Positions 16,514 through 25,085 of a stretch of 64,000 nt of DNA are shown here, piece by piece. Every line of letters begins with the position of its first letter. Position 1 is the first letter of the stretch. The notes under the pieces were generated by a model. That model had not been told where the DNA came from. It ran no database searches and saw nothing but the letters and a program-made list of their open reading frames with translations. Source of the DNA: Chthonomonas sp. UBA2362 (GTDB taxonomy: Bacteria > Armatimonadota > Fimbriimonadia > Fimbriimonadales > Fimbriimonadaceae); the NCBI GenBank assembly GCA_002344135.1, contig DDTO01000006.1, positions 89,869 through 153,868 on the forward strand. Reading direction: 5' to 3'. A program made the translations under genes and the position numbers.

Positions 16514-17749
16514 ATGGTGGAACGCTCGGTCTACGCACTCGATCTCGGCTCGACGAAAGTGGTTTGCCTGGCGGCTCGTCCTGGGCCGGGCGGTGAGGTG
16601 GACGTTCGCGGTCTGGCCAGCGTCTCGCCGAGCGGTGTGTATAAGGGAGTGGTCGTAGACCTGCATGAAACAGTAGGCGCCATTCAGTCCGCGGTCCGCA
16701 AGGCGATTCAGATGACCGGCGACGAGGACGTCGACTTGGAACTCGTCGTTGGAGTGGGCGGCGCTCACCTGGAGTACATGACGGGTCAGGGATTGGTGCC
16801 GATCTTCCCGCGAAGCCGGCCCATCGGACGGGACGACGTCCTGCAGGTGATCAACCACTCGCGACAGATCGTGCCACCGCCGGGACACACGTTGATCCAG
16901 GCCGTTCCTCGTGAATTCCGTATCGACGGCAAGCGCGGCTTCCAGAAGCCGATCGGCCAGCAAGGCGAGCGACTCGAAGTCGACACTCACATCATAACAG
17001 GATTATCCGAATATCTTAGACAAATCGAAGAAGCCGTACAAGGCGCCGGATACAAGATCGGACTGATGGTCGCCGTTCCGCTCGCTTCGGCGGTCGCCGT
17101 CGTATCGCCGCGCGATCTGGATGAGGGGTGCGCGGTGATCGACATCGGAGCCGGAACGTCCTCGGTGGCGGTCTTCGAAAATGGAGGACTGGTCCACACG
17201 GGCAGTTTCCCGATCGCCTCGAACCTGGTGACAAGCGACGTCCAGCAACTCCTCAAGACGAGCGCCGATGAGGCCGAGCGGCTGAAGATCGATTTCGGCT
17301 CCGCTATGGCAGTCGATGTGGGCGAGGATGAAGCCGTCGAGGTCCATCAGGCGGGTCAGACCGAATCACGACCGATGCAGCGTAAGGTACTCTGCGAGAT
17401 AATCGAGAGTCGAATGCGGGAGATTGCCAATCATGCGATGCGGCAGATCGAGCGCGGCGGCAAATCGAAGGAACTGGGTGCGGGCTTACTGCTGACCGGT
17501 GGGGGAAGCTCGATTCGGAAATCTGCGGCGCTCTTCGAAGCCACGACCGGGCTGAAAACTCGCGCGGTTGCCCCGAAAGCGATCGGGACGATGGCGGACT
17601 TGGCCAGTCAGCCGGGCATGGCGACTGCGGTCGGCCTTGCGAAGTATGTGCTGCAGGAGGACGAAGACGAGATCGCTCCGGCGTCGGCGATCGGCGGCTG
17701 GAAGGATACGATTCGGACGCTGAAGTCGCTGTTTAGCGGCAAAGCATAG
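16514..17749 (+). CDS. ftsA: cell division protein FtsA
   Basis: A 411-residue actin-fold ATPase with the phosphate-1 motif ALDLGSTKV (about 8-16), the inserted 1C domain (about 85-165), phosphate-2 VIDIGAGTSSVAVF, and the adenosine motif LLLTGGGSSI. The C terminus WKDTIRTLKSLFSG is a good amphipathic membrane-targeting helix. FtsA tethers FtsZ polymers to the inner membrane. It starts 6 bp after sbp and ends 21 bp before ftsZ. Confidence 0.95.
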   Translation: MVERSVYALDLGSTKVVCLAARPGPGGEVDVRGLASVSPSGVYKGVVVDLHETVGAIQSAVRKAIQMTGDEDVDLELVVGVGGAHLEYMTGQGLVPIFPRSRPIGRDDVLQVINHSRQIVPPPGHTLIQAVPREFRIDGKRGFQKPIGQQGERLEVDTHIITGLSEYLRQIEEAVQGAGYKIGLMVAVPLASAVAVVSPRDLDEGCAVIDIGAGTSSVAVFENGGLVHTGSFPIASNLVTSDVQQLLKTSADEAERLKIDFGSAMAVDVGEDEAVEVHQAGQTESRPMQRKVLCEIIESRMREIANHAMRQIERGGKSKELGAGLLLTGGGSSIRKSAALFEATTGLKTRAVAPKAIGTMADLASQPGMATAVGLAKYVLQEDEDEIAPASAIGGWKDTIRTLKSLFSGKA

Positions 17750-17770
17750 CGATATCGGCGAGGGAATGAA

Positions 17771-18988
17771 GTGAGTACACAAGCATCGGCAGTCATTAAG
17801 GTTCTCGGAGTTGGTGGGGGTGGGTCCAACGCCGTCAATCGCATGATCGAAGCCGGAATCAAGGGCGTCGAGTTCATCGCGATGAACACCGACGTGCAGG
17901 TTCTGGATCGCAGCCAGGCTCAGCGAAAAGTTCAGCTTGGGCAAAACCTCACCCGCGGGCTAGGCGCCGGCGGGAATCCGGAGGTCGGCAAAGCAGCCGC
18001 CGAGGAAAGCAAGAACGAAATCCGCAAGGTGCTCGAGGGTGCGGATATGGTTTTCGTTACCGCCGGCATGGGGGGAGGGACCGGCACCGGCGCCGCTCCG
18101 GTCGTGGCCGATCTGGCACGCGAGATCGGGGCATTGACCGTTGCAGTCGTGACGCGGCCCTTCGGCTTCGAAGGCGCGCGGCGACGCAAACTGGCCGACA
18201 ACGGGGTCACCGCTCTCATGGGTCGAGTCGACACGATGATCACGATCCCCAACGATCGGCTGCTCAGCGTGGTCGAGCGAAAGACCACTCTCGGGGATGC
18301 CTTCCGGGTTGCCGACGACATTCTTCGCCAGGGGGTCCAAGGCATTAGCGACATCATCACGATCCCCGGTCAGATCAACGTGGACTTCGCCGACGTGCGG
18401 GCCGTGATGAGCAACGCCGGTCCGGCGCTGATGGGCATCGGCTACGGTGTCGGCGACCAGCGAGCGATACAGGCGGCCCAAGCGGCGACGTCTAGCCCGC
18501 TCCTCGAACAGACTATCCACGGCGCGAAGGGCCTGCTCGTCAACATCACGAGCAACAGCGACTTGACGCTTACGGAAGCCACAGAAGCCCTGCAGTACAT
18601 TCAAAGCCTTTGCGACGAGGACGATGCGAACATCTACTTCGGACTCGTCGAGAACGACGAACTCGATCGCGAGGTCCGAATCACCGTCCTTGCCACCGGA
18701 TTCAACCCGTTTAGCCCTGAAGGCCGTGCGGCGGCGATGGCGCCGCTCGAAGAGCCGATCTTCGAACCCTTGCGCGAAACGCCTGCTCCCTCGCCGCCCG
18801 AACGACCGACCTATACGCCGAGCTCAGCCGTGACCGAGGGGCCCGCCTATCAGCGGGTCTCACCAAAGGACATTTGGGACAAGGCCGCTGCAGAGCGGCG
18901 CGAGCAGCCCACGATCGACACGTCGCATGTCATCGACGAGGACATCGACATTCCCGCGTTTATCCGGGAACACAAGAAGAAACAATGA
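17771..18988 (+). CDS. ftsZ: cell division protein FtsZ
   Basis: A 405-residue tubulin-like GTPase with the GTP-binding loop GMGGGTGTGAAP, the T7-loop region (NVDFADVRAVM) that completes the neighbour's active site, a variable linker (about 320-385), and a C-terminal peptide DIPAFIR that binds FtsA and other partners. The GTG start has GAGGGAA upstream at about 17760-17766. It polymerises into the Z ring. The next gene's ATG overlaps its stop codon. Confidence 0.97.
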   Translation: MSTQASAVIKVLGVGGGGSNAVNRMIEAGIKGVEFIAMNTDVQVLDRSQAQRKVQLGQNLTRGLGAGGNPEVGKAAAEESKNEIRKVLEGADMVFVTAGMGGGTGTGAAPVVADLAREIGALTVAVVTRPFGFEGARRRKLADNGVTALMGRVDTMITIPNDRLLSVVERKTTLGDAFRVADDILRQGVQGISDIITIPGQINVDFADVRAVMSNAGPALMGIGYGVGDQRAIQAAQAATSSPLLEQTIHGAKGLLVNITSNSDLTLTEATEALQYIQSLCDEDDANIYFGLVENDELDREVRITVLATGFNPFSPEGRAAAMAPLEEPIFEPLRETPAPSPPERPTYTPSSAVTEGPAYQRVSPKDIWDKAAAERREQPTIDTSHVIDEDIDIPAFIREHKKKQ

Positions 18989-19347
18989 AAGCCGCCTTTA
19001 CCGTCATCCTGGCATTCGCCCTTTGCATTTTCGTGTTCGGACAGGACATGAAAGCCGAGCAGGCCAAGCTCGCCAAACTGGAGAAGCACTACCAATCCGC
19101 TAAGTCAGCAGGCGCGAAGGCGAAGTACGGAACGCCAAAGTTCAAGGCGTACGTCGATGCGACCGTCGCCTACGGAAACCTCGTGATGACGTCGCCCGCC
19201 CTGATGCCCAAGGAGAAGTACCCCAAAGCGCTCGCTCTGTTCCGGGAGGCGCTCAAGGTCGATCCGAAGAACAAGGTCGCCCTTGAAAACAAGAACATGA
19301 TCGAGCAGATCTACAAGAGTATGGGTCGGCCCGTTCCCAAAGGCTAA
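18985..19347 (+). CDS. small secreted TPR-like protein
   Basis: A 120-residue protein with a cleavable signal peptide (about 1-19, ending VFGQ) followed by Lys/Ala-rich helices. It has one recognisable tetratricopeptide-like unit near the C terminus ('YPKALALFREALKVDPKNKVAL'). It overlaps ftsZ by 4 bp and abuts the next gene, so it is translated with the division operon. No specific function is recognised. Confidence 0.75.
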   Translation: MKAAFTVILAFALCIFVFGQDMKAEQAKLAKLEKHYQSAKSAGAKAKYGTPKFKAYVDATVAYGNLVMTSPALMPKEKYPKALALFREALKVDPKNKVALENKNMIEQIYKSMGRPVPKG

Positions 19348-21186
19348 ATGGCCGCCACCGAAGGGCTCGTTGGCGAGCACTTGCGGGTTTTTCGACGTTT
19401 CACCTTCATTTTTGCGGTGGCTCTCGCCGCCGTCGCGCTCGTCCCGACGTTCGTCGCCCTCCTCACGGCGCCTGCTGGGAGCCTGTATCTGGGCGTTCAG
19501 TACAACACCGACGACCACATGGTCTACGCCGCGTGGATGCGCCAGGCGATGGAGGGGCGTTTCTTCTTCGATAACCGATTCACGACCGATTCGCAGCCCG
19601 GGCTCACGATTCATCTCTACTTCTTCGCTCTCGGCTTGATAGCTAAAGGGATCGGGATCATCGCCGCGTCGACTTTAGCGCGGGTCGGGTTCTCCTTCCT
19701 TTTCGTCGTGTTGGTTGGGAGGCTGCTTGAGCGGCTCGATCCGCCGGTGTTTCTCGGCAAGATCGCGCTGGCGCTTATCGCGACGGGGGGCGGGTTCGGT
19801 TTCCTTTGGTGGCGAAACTACGGCGTGGCGATGAAAGAGGGCGCGATCGCAAGCGGTCTCACGCACGGGCTCCTGCCGATCGACGTATGGCAGCCCGAGG
19901 CGTTTGCCTTTCCCTCGATGCTCACGAACGGGCTCTTCATGGCAAGTCTGTGTCTGATCCTCTGGGTCCTCTTGGCGGTCGCAGGATGCCGAGATTCCTG
20001 GCGCGGCGTGGCCGGGGGCGCGGCGGGGTTTGCGCTGCTGATGAACATTCATAGCTACGATGTCCTCCTCCTCGCCCTCGTACTCGTCGGCTTTCTCGTC
20101 TGTGCACTTGCCACCAAACAGGCGAGTTGGCGTTGGATCGGCCGGGTCGCCGTCATTGGTGCGGGCGCAATACCTCCTGCCCTCTGGTTCACCCACGTTC
20201 TCGCCAACGATCCCGTGTTCCAGGCACGAGCCGCCACTGAGACTTTCTCCCCGAACTTCCGCCAGGTCGTGATCGGCTTGCTTCCGCTGATCGGGCTCGG
20301 CCTGGCGGGGCTGTGGGGGGCTACCCTGCGGGCGAGGATAGGGTTCTGCGTCCTCGTCGTCGGGATCACGGTCGGCTTCTTCCTCGCCTCGCCCAAGATC
20401 GATGCGTATTGGCTGGGGCCCTTGGGATGGGGGATCGCCCTCGCCATGGCTCTCGTTGCATTGTGGGGGCTCGCTCGGGAGGATATGGCGTGGAATCTGC
20501 TTCTCGCATGGGCGGTGATCGGACTCGTCGCCCCCTATTTCCCGGGACTCTTCCAGCGCAAGCTTCTGATGGGAGTCGAGATACCATGGGCGATTCTCGC
20601 TGCGTGGGGGTTCTTTGGCTTCGTTCGCAATCTCGACACGGGAAGGCGGCAAATGGTGGGCGCCCTGGCAGTCCTCGTCCTCGCGGCGAGTTCGCTCAGG
20701 TGGCTGTCCCGCGAACTCGTCTCGATCCGGGCCGACGTGTCGAACACGGTCGTCCATCCCGCCTTCCTGAGCGACGACGTTCGCCGGATCGTCCAATATC
20801 TCGACAAAGTCCCTGGCCGGAAGGTCGTCCTGGCGATGCCGGGTATTCCTGCCAAGGCCGAGGCGGACGATACCTACGCTTCGCCCGCCATGCCCGACCT
20901 GAACCCCATCGTCAGTGGCCTGACCGGGTCGTACACCTACGCCGGGCACTGGAGCGAGACCCCGGACTACGCCCGCCGCCGAGCCGAGGTGATGCAGAAT
21001 CTCTTCCTCCTCCCCACTGCGACACCGAACCGTCAGCGAGCGATCATCGAGAAATCGGGAGCGAACTACGTCGTTGCGCCACGGCCCGAGGCGTTCGGTG
21101 TGGGGCAGGTGGCAGATGTCCGTCCGCTCGGCCGAGTCGTGGTCGAGGGCGAGAGGTTCGACCTTGTCGAGGTCGGTGGGCGCTAA
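19348..21186 (+). CDS. large polytopic membrane protein (glycosyltransferase-C-like)
   Basis: A 612-residue protein with about 12 hydrophobic segments spread over the first 470 residues and a soluble C-terminal region. An early extracytoplasmic loop holds acidic residues ('YNTDDHMVYAAWMRQ', about 52-66), the general layout of GT-C fold lipid-sugar transferases. I cannot name the family. It begins immediately after the stop codon of the secreted TPR-like gene and is followed by leuC, which has its own apparent promoter. Confidence 0.7.
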   Translation: MAATEGLVGEHLRVFRRFTFIFAVALAAVALVPTFVALLTAPAGSLYLGVQYNTDDHMVYAAWMRQAMEGRFFFDNRFTTDSQPGLTIHLYFFALGLIAKGIGIIAASTLARVGFSFLFVVLVGRLLERLDPPVFLGKIALALIATGGGFGFLWWRNYGVAMKEGAIASGLTHGLLPIDVWQPEAFAFPSMLTNGLFMASLCLILWVLLAVAGCRDSWRGVAGGAAGFALLMNIHSYDVLLLALVLVGFLVCALATKQASWRWIGRVAVIGAGAIPPALWFTHVLANDPVFQARAATETFSPNFRQVVIGLLPLIGLGLAGLWGATLRARIGFCVLVVGITVGFFLASPKIDAYWLGPLGWGIALAMALVALWGLAREDMAWNLLLAWAVIGLVAPYFPGLFQRKLLMGVEIPWAILAAWGFFGFVRNLDTGRRQMVGALAVLVLAASSLRWLSRELVSIRADVSNTVVHPAFLSDDVRRIVQYLDKVPGRKVVLAMPGIPAKAEADDTYASPAMPDLNPIVSGLTGSYTYAGHWSETPDYARRRAEVMQNLFLLPTATPNRQRAIIEKSGANYVVAPRPEAFGVGQVADVRPLGRVVVEGERFDLVEVGGR

Positions 21187-21189
21187 AAT
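21184..21189 (+). promoter_or_regulatory. -10-like box for leaderless leuC
   Basis: TAAAAT ends 6 nt before the leuC ATG at 21196. Its TAA is also the stop codon of the upstream gene. Confidence 0.55.
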
Positions 21190-21195
21190 GACCGC

Positions 21196-22590
21196 ATGGC
21201 ATCGACGCTGTTCGACAAAGTGTGGGATTCGCACGTCGTGTGTGACCTTCCCGGCGGAGGCTCGCTCCTCTATATCGATCGGCACCTCATTCACGAGGTG
21301 ACTTCCCCTCAAGCATTCGACGGACTGCGCGAAATGGGCCGGACGGTCCGGCGGCCCGAACTCACGTTCGCTACTGTCGACCACAACGTCCCCACCGATG
21401 GGCGGCCGATCGACGAGACCACGCTCAGCGGGAAGCAACTGGCCGCCCTGAGCAGGAATTGCGAGGAGTTCGGAATCCCTCTCTTTGGGTACGGCGACGC
21501 AAAGCAAGGGATCGTCCATGTTATCGGCCCGCAGCTCGGCATTACGCTGCCCGGGCTCACCATCGTCTGCGGAGATAGCCATACTTCGACCCACGGCGCG
21601 TTCGGCGCACTGGCCTTCGGCATCGGCACCACCGAGGTGGAGCACGTCCTCGCCACTCAAACCCTCCGCGCTCCGAAGAAGCCCAAGACGCTCGGCATAC
21701 GCATCGACGGATTGCTCGCTCCTGGTGTAGGGCCCAAGGATGTGATCCTCGGCATCATCCGTAAGCTCGGGGCGAGCGGAGGCACTGGCCATGTGGCCGA
21801 ATACTTCGGCCAGACGATACGGGCGATGGCCATGAATGGCCGCATGACGATCTGCAATATGTCGATCGAAATGGGAGCCCGCGCCGGGATGGTCGCCCCC
21901 GACCCGACCACCCTCGAGTACATCAAGGCCGAGCCGCGCCCCTTTGCGCCGACCGGGGCCGACTTCGATCGGATGGCCGAGGACGCTCTCCGCTTGGCGA
22001 CCGACCCCGGCGCCGAGTACGACCGCCTCGAAGCGTTGGACGCCAATCATCTGCAGCCGCAGGTCACCTGGGGGACGACTCCCGCCATGACCGTCGATAT
22101 CGACGGCGTGGTGCCGGAACCGAAGGAGGCGGGCGAAGAGCGGGCGCAGAAGTACATGGGCCTCACTCCCGGTACGGCGATGAAGGACCTGAAAGTCGAT
22201 ACCGTCTTCATCGGATCGTGCACGAACAGCCGAATCGAGGACCTTCGCGAAGCCGCGCACCTGATCAAAGGTCGTCGAGTGGCGAAGGGCATCCGCGCCA
22301 TGGTCGTGCCCGGGAGCGAAGCCGTTAAGCGTTTAGCGGAGATGGAAGGTCTGGACCGCGTCTACAAGGAAGCGGGCTTCGAGTGGCACCGCGCAGGCTG
22401 TTCGATGTGCCTCGGCATGAACGGCGATATTCTGCGTCCTATGGAGCGCAGCGCCAGTACGAGCAATCGGCCCTATGAAGGACGCCAAGGACCCGGCTCC
22501 CGCACCCACCTCGTCAGCCCGATGACCGCGGCGGCCACTGCGCTGGAGGGCCGGTTCGCCGATCCGAGGAACTATCTGATTAGTGCATAG
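21196..22590 (+). CDS. leuC: 3-isopropylmalate dehydratase large subunit LeuC
   Basis: A 464-residue aconitase-superfamily enzyme of normal LeuC length. The three 4Fe-4S cysteine sites are visible in FIGSCTNSRIEDL and GCSMCLGMN. Substrate-site motifs DHNVPTDGR, GDSHTSTHGAFGALAFGIG and ASTSNRPYEGRQG are present. The ASTSNR motif is preceded by Ser where many homologues have Cys. It isomerises 2- to 3-isopropylmalate in leucine synthesis and needs a LeuD subunit, which is not in the window. Confidence 0.95.
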   Translation: MASTLFDKVWDSHVVCDLPGGGSLLYIDRHLIHEVTSPQAFDGLREMGRTVRRPELTFATVDHNVPTDGRPIDETTLSGKQLAALSRNCEEFGIPLFGYGDAKQGIVHVIGPQLGITLPGLTIVCGDSHTSTHGAFGALAFGIGTTEVEHVLATQTLRAPKKPKTLGIRIDGLLAPGVGPKDVILGIIRKLGASGGTGHVAEYFGQTIRAMAMNGRMTICNMSIEMGARAGMVAPDPTTLEYIKAEPRPFAPTGADFDRMAEDALRLATDPGAEYDRLEALDANHLQPQVTWGTTPAMTVDIDGVVPEPKEAGEERAQKYMGLTPGTAMKDLKVDTVFIGSCTNSRIEDLREAAHLIKGRRVAKGIRAMVVPGSEAVKRLAEMEGLDRVYKEAGFEWHRAGCSMCLGMNGDILRPMERSASTSNRPYEGRQGPGSRTHLVSPMTAAATALEGRFADPRNYLISA

Positions 22591-22598
22591 GGCCCGGC

Positions 22599-22639
22599 GA
22601 GGGATCGAATCGGCGCGCGAGGCACCTATTCGATCCCTC
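22599..22639. terminator. bidirectional hairpin between convergent genes
   Basis: A perfect 12-bp stem GAGGGATCGAAT (22599-22610) with ATTCGATCCCTC (22628-22639) and a 17-nt loop, between leuC and the convergent dockerin-protein gene. There is no T-run on either side, so it is terminator-like rather than a classic intrinsic terminator. Confidence 0.6.
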
Positions 22640-22646
22640 ACTGTCT

Positions 22647-23699
22647 TCAGTCCCCAACTACCCCGTAGTTGGCGCTCAGTATCGCGTAGTCGCCGATATC
22701 GACGCCGTCATCGCCATTCAGATCGGACGCTGGGTCCCAGTTTGCATCACCTGGCGCAGAATTGAAGGCCGCTGAAAGCAGAGAGTAATCACCAATCGCG
22801 ACTTCGTTATCCGTGTCGACGTCGCCGTTCAGCAGCGAGAAATCCACACCGGTCAGACCGGCGTTCGTGAGGTCGAGCTCCGCGGAAGATGCCCGCAGCC
22901 AGTGCCAAGCCTTGGCCCGCACCGTGACGAGCCCCCGTACCGACGTTTGAATCGAGTACGAGCCGTCCGACGCCAGTGTCACCGTTTGAGAATCGACGGT
23001 GGCTCCGTTTTGGATGAGCAGGACTTCGCAGGGAATCCCTGCAATGGCGCCGAAGTAATCCTGCAAGTCGATAGAGCCCGTCACCGTGGCCGCCGCCGAC
23101 GTGCCCCGCAACTGAAATGCCTCAGACCCGGTCAGCGCGAAGAACCGATGCAGACCTGTAAAGTACGCGAAGTGTCGGTTGTCCCGGCCATGCGTCGACA
23201 TAGCCACTCCCCACGAGGGATACGTCACCATGTCGCCCTCGATCTTGATCCAGAAAACCGTGTTTCCAGGCAGGCTGAGCGGGGTCGGCAGTGTCACATG
23301 GTATTGGTAGAGCGAGGTTCCGGGAATCGGCGTCTCATTCCCATTGCCCGTGAACCGGTAGCCCTTAAGATAATCGGTGCTTTGCTCACTCTCCGGAAGA
23401 GCCGTAATCGTCGGCTGATAGTCGGGATATCCGGCCAGGCCTGTATAGAACCGAATCGTGAGTCCCGTGATCGTTCCTCCGCCGCCGACCCACCACACCT
23501 CGTTGATGGTCGAGTCGGACGGGAGCAAGAAGTTGTCCCACGCATAGGAGTCCGAATCTGATCCATCCGGGGTCACCCAGGAAGATGGAATTATCGTGTT
23601 GGAGGGGTTCGTCATCTGGTCGAAGAGAATCTCTGCCCGCGCCCCCAAAGTCCCCAGAGCAACTCCACCTATCAAAAGTCTCAATAGTCTCGATCTCAT
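22647..23699 (-). CDS. secreted protein with C-terminal dockerin-like module
   Basis: A 350-residue exported protein. It has a signal peptide (about 1-22), a beta-rich region with FDQMTNPSN and WVGGGGTITGLTIRFYTG segments typical of these secreted proteins, then a short carbohydrate-binding-like fold, and a C-terminal pair of calcium-loop repeats (GDVDTDNEVAIGDYSLLS and DLNGDDGVDIGDYAILS). The ATG at 23699 has GGGAGG upstream. The stretch before the repeats (KAWHWLR...SLLNGDVD) is shared with the protein at 32148-33488. The catalytic role, if any, is unknown. Confidence 0.78.
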   Translation of the reverse strand: MRSRLLRLLIGGVALGTLGARAEILFDQMTNPSNTIIPSSWVTPDGSDSDSYAWDNFLLPSDSTINEVWWVGGGGTITGLTIRFYTGLAGYPDYQPTITALPESEQSTDYLKGYRFTGNGNETPIPGTSLYQYHVTLPTPLSLPGNTVFWIKIEGDMVTYPSWGVAMSTHGRDNRHFAYFTGLHRFFALTGSEAFQLRGTSAAATVTGSIDLQDYFGAIAGIPCEVLLIQNGATVDSQTVTLASDGSYSIQTSVRGLVTVRAKAWHWLRASSAELDLTNAGLTGVDFSLLNGDVDTDNEVAIGDYSLLSAAFNSAPGDANWDPASDLNGDDGVDIGDYAILSANYGVVGD

Positions 23700-23941
23700 G
23701 TAGTCAGCCTCCCAAAGTGGGCACGCCCAAGCATGCCTTTCTCCTGTTTCTACGCTTCGAGCCTGCCCCACAGGGTGTCCAGCGAGTCCCTGAAATCCAG
23801 GACAAGTTCTCCCCACAGTCGAATATGCAGCGGGCACCTCGTTACGGTCGGTGAAGGAGAATTGGCAGGGACGCGATGCCGGGCCCAATGCGACGATCCG
23901 TCTCGCTCGCCTCGCTCGGGTCGGGCGGAGGGTGCATCGGC

Positions 23942-23947
23942 CACAAT
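23942..23947 (+). promoter_or_regulatory. -10-like box for GT4 glycosyltransferase gene
   Basis: CACAAT ends 7 nt before the ATG at 23955. Confidence 0.4.
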
Positions 23948-23954
23948 GGGCCCC

Positions 23955-25076
23955 ATGCGGGTGGGGGTCAGCGCCTCGTATATGCGCGGCGAGCAGAGCG
24001 CTCGGAACGCCGGCATCTCACGCTACTCCCGGAACATCCTCGATGCCCTCCTCGCCCATGCCCCCGAAGTGGAGTTCGAGGTCTTCGTTCACGAGGGGTA
24101 CTCAGTGGAGTCGTCGTGGGAGCGGCCGGGGGTTCGATTCCATGCAGTGGTGCCCGAAAGCCGCGAGAAGCGCGGGATTTGGGAGCACTTCAAGGCGGCG
24201 GGGCAGGCGCGGCGGCTCGGCTGTGACGTGTGGTTTTCGACGAGCCACATGATTCCCTTCCAACGCTCGCTGCGGCGGGTGCCGTTCGTCCACGACCTCA
24301 TCGCGCTGCGCTACCCCGAGCTTTTCGGGCGGAGGCAGGCGGCCTATCTGCGCTTCGCGCTCCGCTACGCCTGCAAGAAGACGGACCGCGTCCTGACGAA
24401 CAGCGAGGCGACGAAGGCAGACATTCATGCCACTTTCTCGGTCGAGGACGGGCGCATCTCGGTGACCCCGCTCGGCCCGGGTAACCCGATCCAGCGGGTC
24501 GATCCGGCTTCGGTGAGCGAGGCCGATCTGGCATGTTTCGGCCTGGATGGACAGCCGTACTTCTTCACGCTGGGAACCCTCGAACCGCGCAAAAACCTCA
24601 CCCGACTCTTCGAGGCGCTCGCCCTGGCGGGGGGCTCGGCGCGGCTGGCGGTCGCCGGCGGAAAGGGCTGGAGAGATTCGCCGATCTTCGCCCGGCTAGG
24701 CGAACTCGGCATCGAGGACCGGGTGCGCTTCCTCGGCTATTTGCCCGACGAGGTCTTGCCGGGGCTCTTCGCACGGTGCGAGGCGTTCGTCTTCCCTTCG
24801 CTGTACGAAGGATTCGGGATGCCGGTGCTGGAGGCGATGCTGGCGGGCGCACCCGTCCTGGCGAGCGACCGTCCCGCGATGCGCGAAGTCGGTGGCCCTG
24901 CGGCGCTCTACTTCGACCCGGAGTCGTCCGAGGACATGGCCCGCGCACTGGCCCTTCCCTTGGATCGCGAGGCGATGATCGCCCAGGGGCTGCAGCAGGC
25001 CGCCCGCTTCACCTGGCCCGCAGCCGCGGAACTCACTCTCAATGCGCTTCTGGCGGTCGCCGGGCAGGGCAAGTAA
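23955..25076 (+). CDS. family 4 glycosyltransferase
   Basis: A 373-residue GT-B fold protein. The C-terminal donor-binding domain has 'YFFTLGTLEPRKNLTRLFEAL', 'VAGGKGW' and the E-x7-E motif FPSLYEGFGMPVLEAM, all typical of GT4 retaining transferases using nucleotide sugars. The N terminus 'MRVGVSASYMRGEQSARNAGISRY' matches mannosyl/rhamnosyltransferase-like members. The acceptor is unknown, though neighbouring GDP-mannose-type and membrane transferase genes suggest surface glycan synthesis. I chose the ATG at 23955 over the upstream in-frame starts because of the family N terminus and the CACAAT box. Confidence 0.88.
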   Translation: MRVGVSASYMRGEQSARNAGISRYSRNILDALLAHAPEVEFEVFVHEGYSVESSWERPGVRFHAVVPESREKRGIWEHFKAAGQARRLGCDVWFSTSHMIPFQRSLRRVPFVHDLIALRYPELFGRRQAAYLRFALRYACKKTDRVLTNSEATKADIHATFSVEDGRISVTPLGPGNPIQRVDPASVSEADLACFGLDGQPYFFTLGTLEPRKNLTRLFEALALAGGSARLAVAGGKGWRDSPIFARLGELGIEDRVRFLGYLPDEVLPGLFARCEAFVFPSLYEGFGMPVLEAMLAGAPVLASDRPAMREVGGPAALYFDPESSEDMARALALPLDREAMIAQGLQQAARFTWPAAAELTLNALLAVAGQGK

Positions 25077-25079
25077 ACT
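25074..25079 (+). promoter_or_regulatory. -10-like box for 5'-nucleotidase gene
   Basis: TAAACT ends 6 nt before the GTG at 25086. Its TAA is the stop codon of the upstream gene. Confidence 0.5.
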
Positions 25080-25085
25080 CGCACG

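Noticed and set aside
19675..22260. An 861-codon open frame on the minus strand
   Set aside because: It is antisense to a membrane protein and leuC. Its translation is Arg/Asp/His-rich with no recognisable domain, as expected from GC-rich third positions read backwards.
23700..23954. A possible riboswitch before the dockerin gene, suggested by GGCATGC-TTGG-GCGTGCC
   Set aside because: The hairpin is real, but I could not match it to a known riboswitch consensus, and the other dockerin gene's leader is different.
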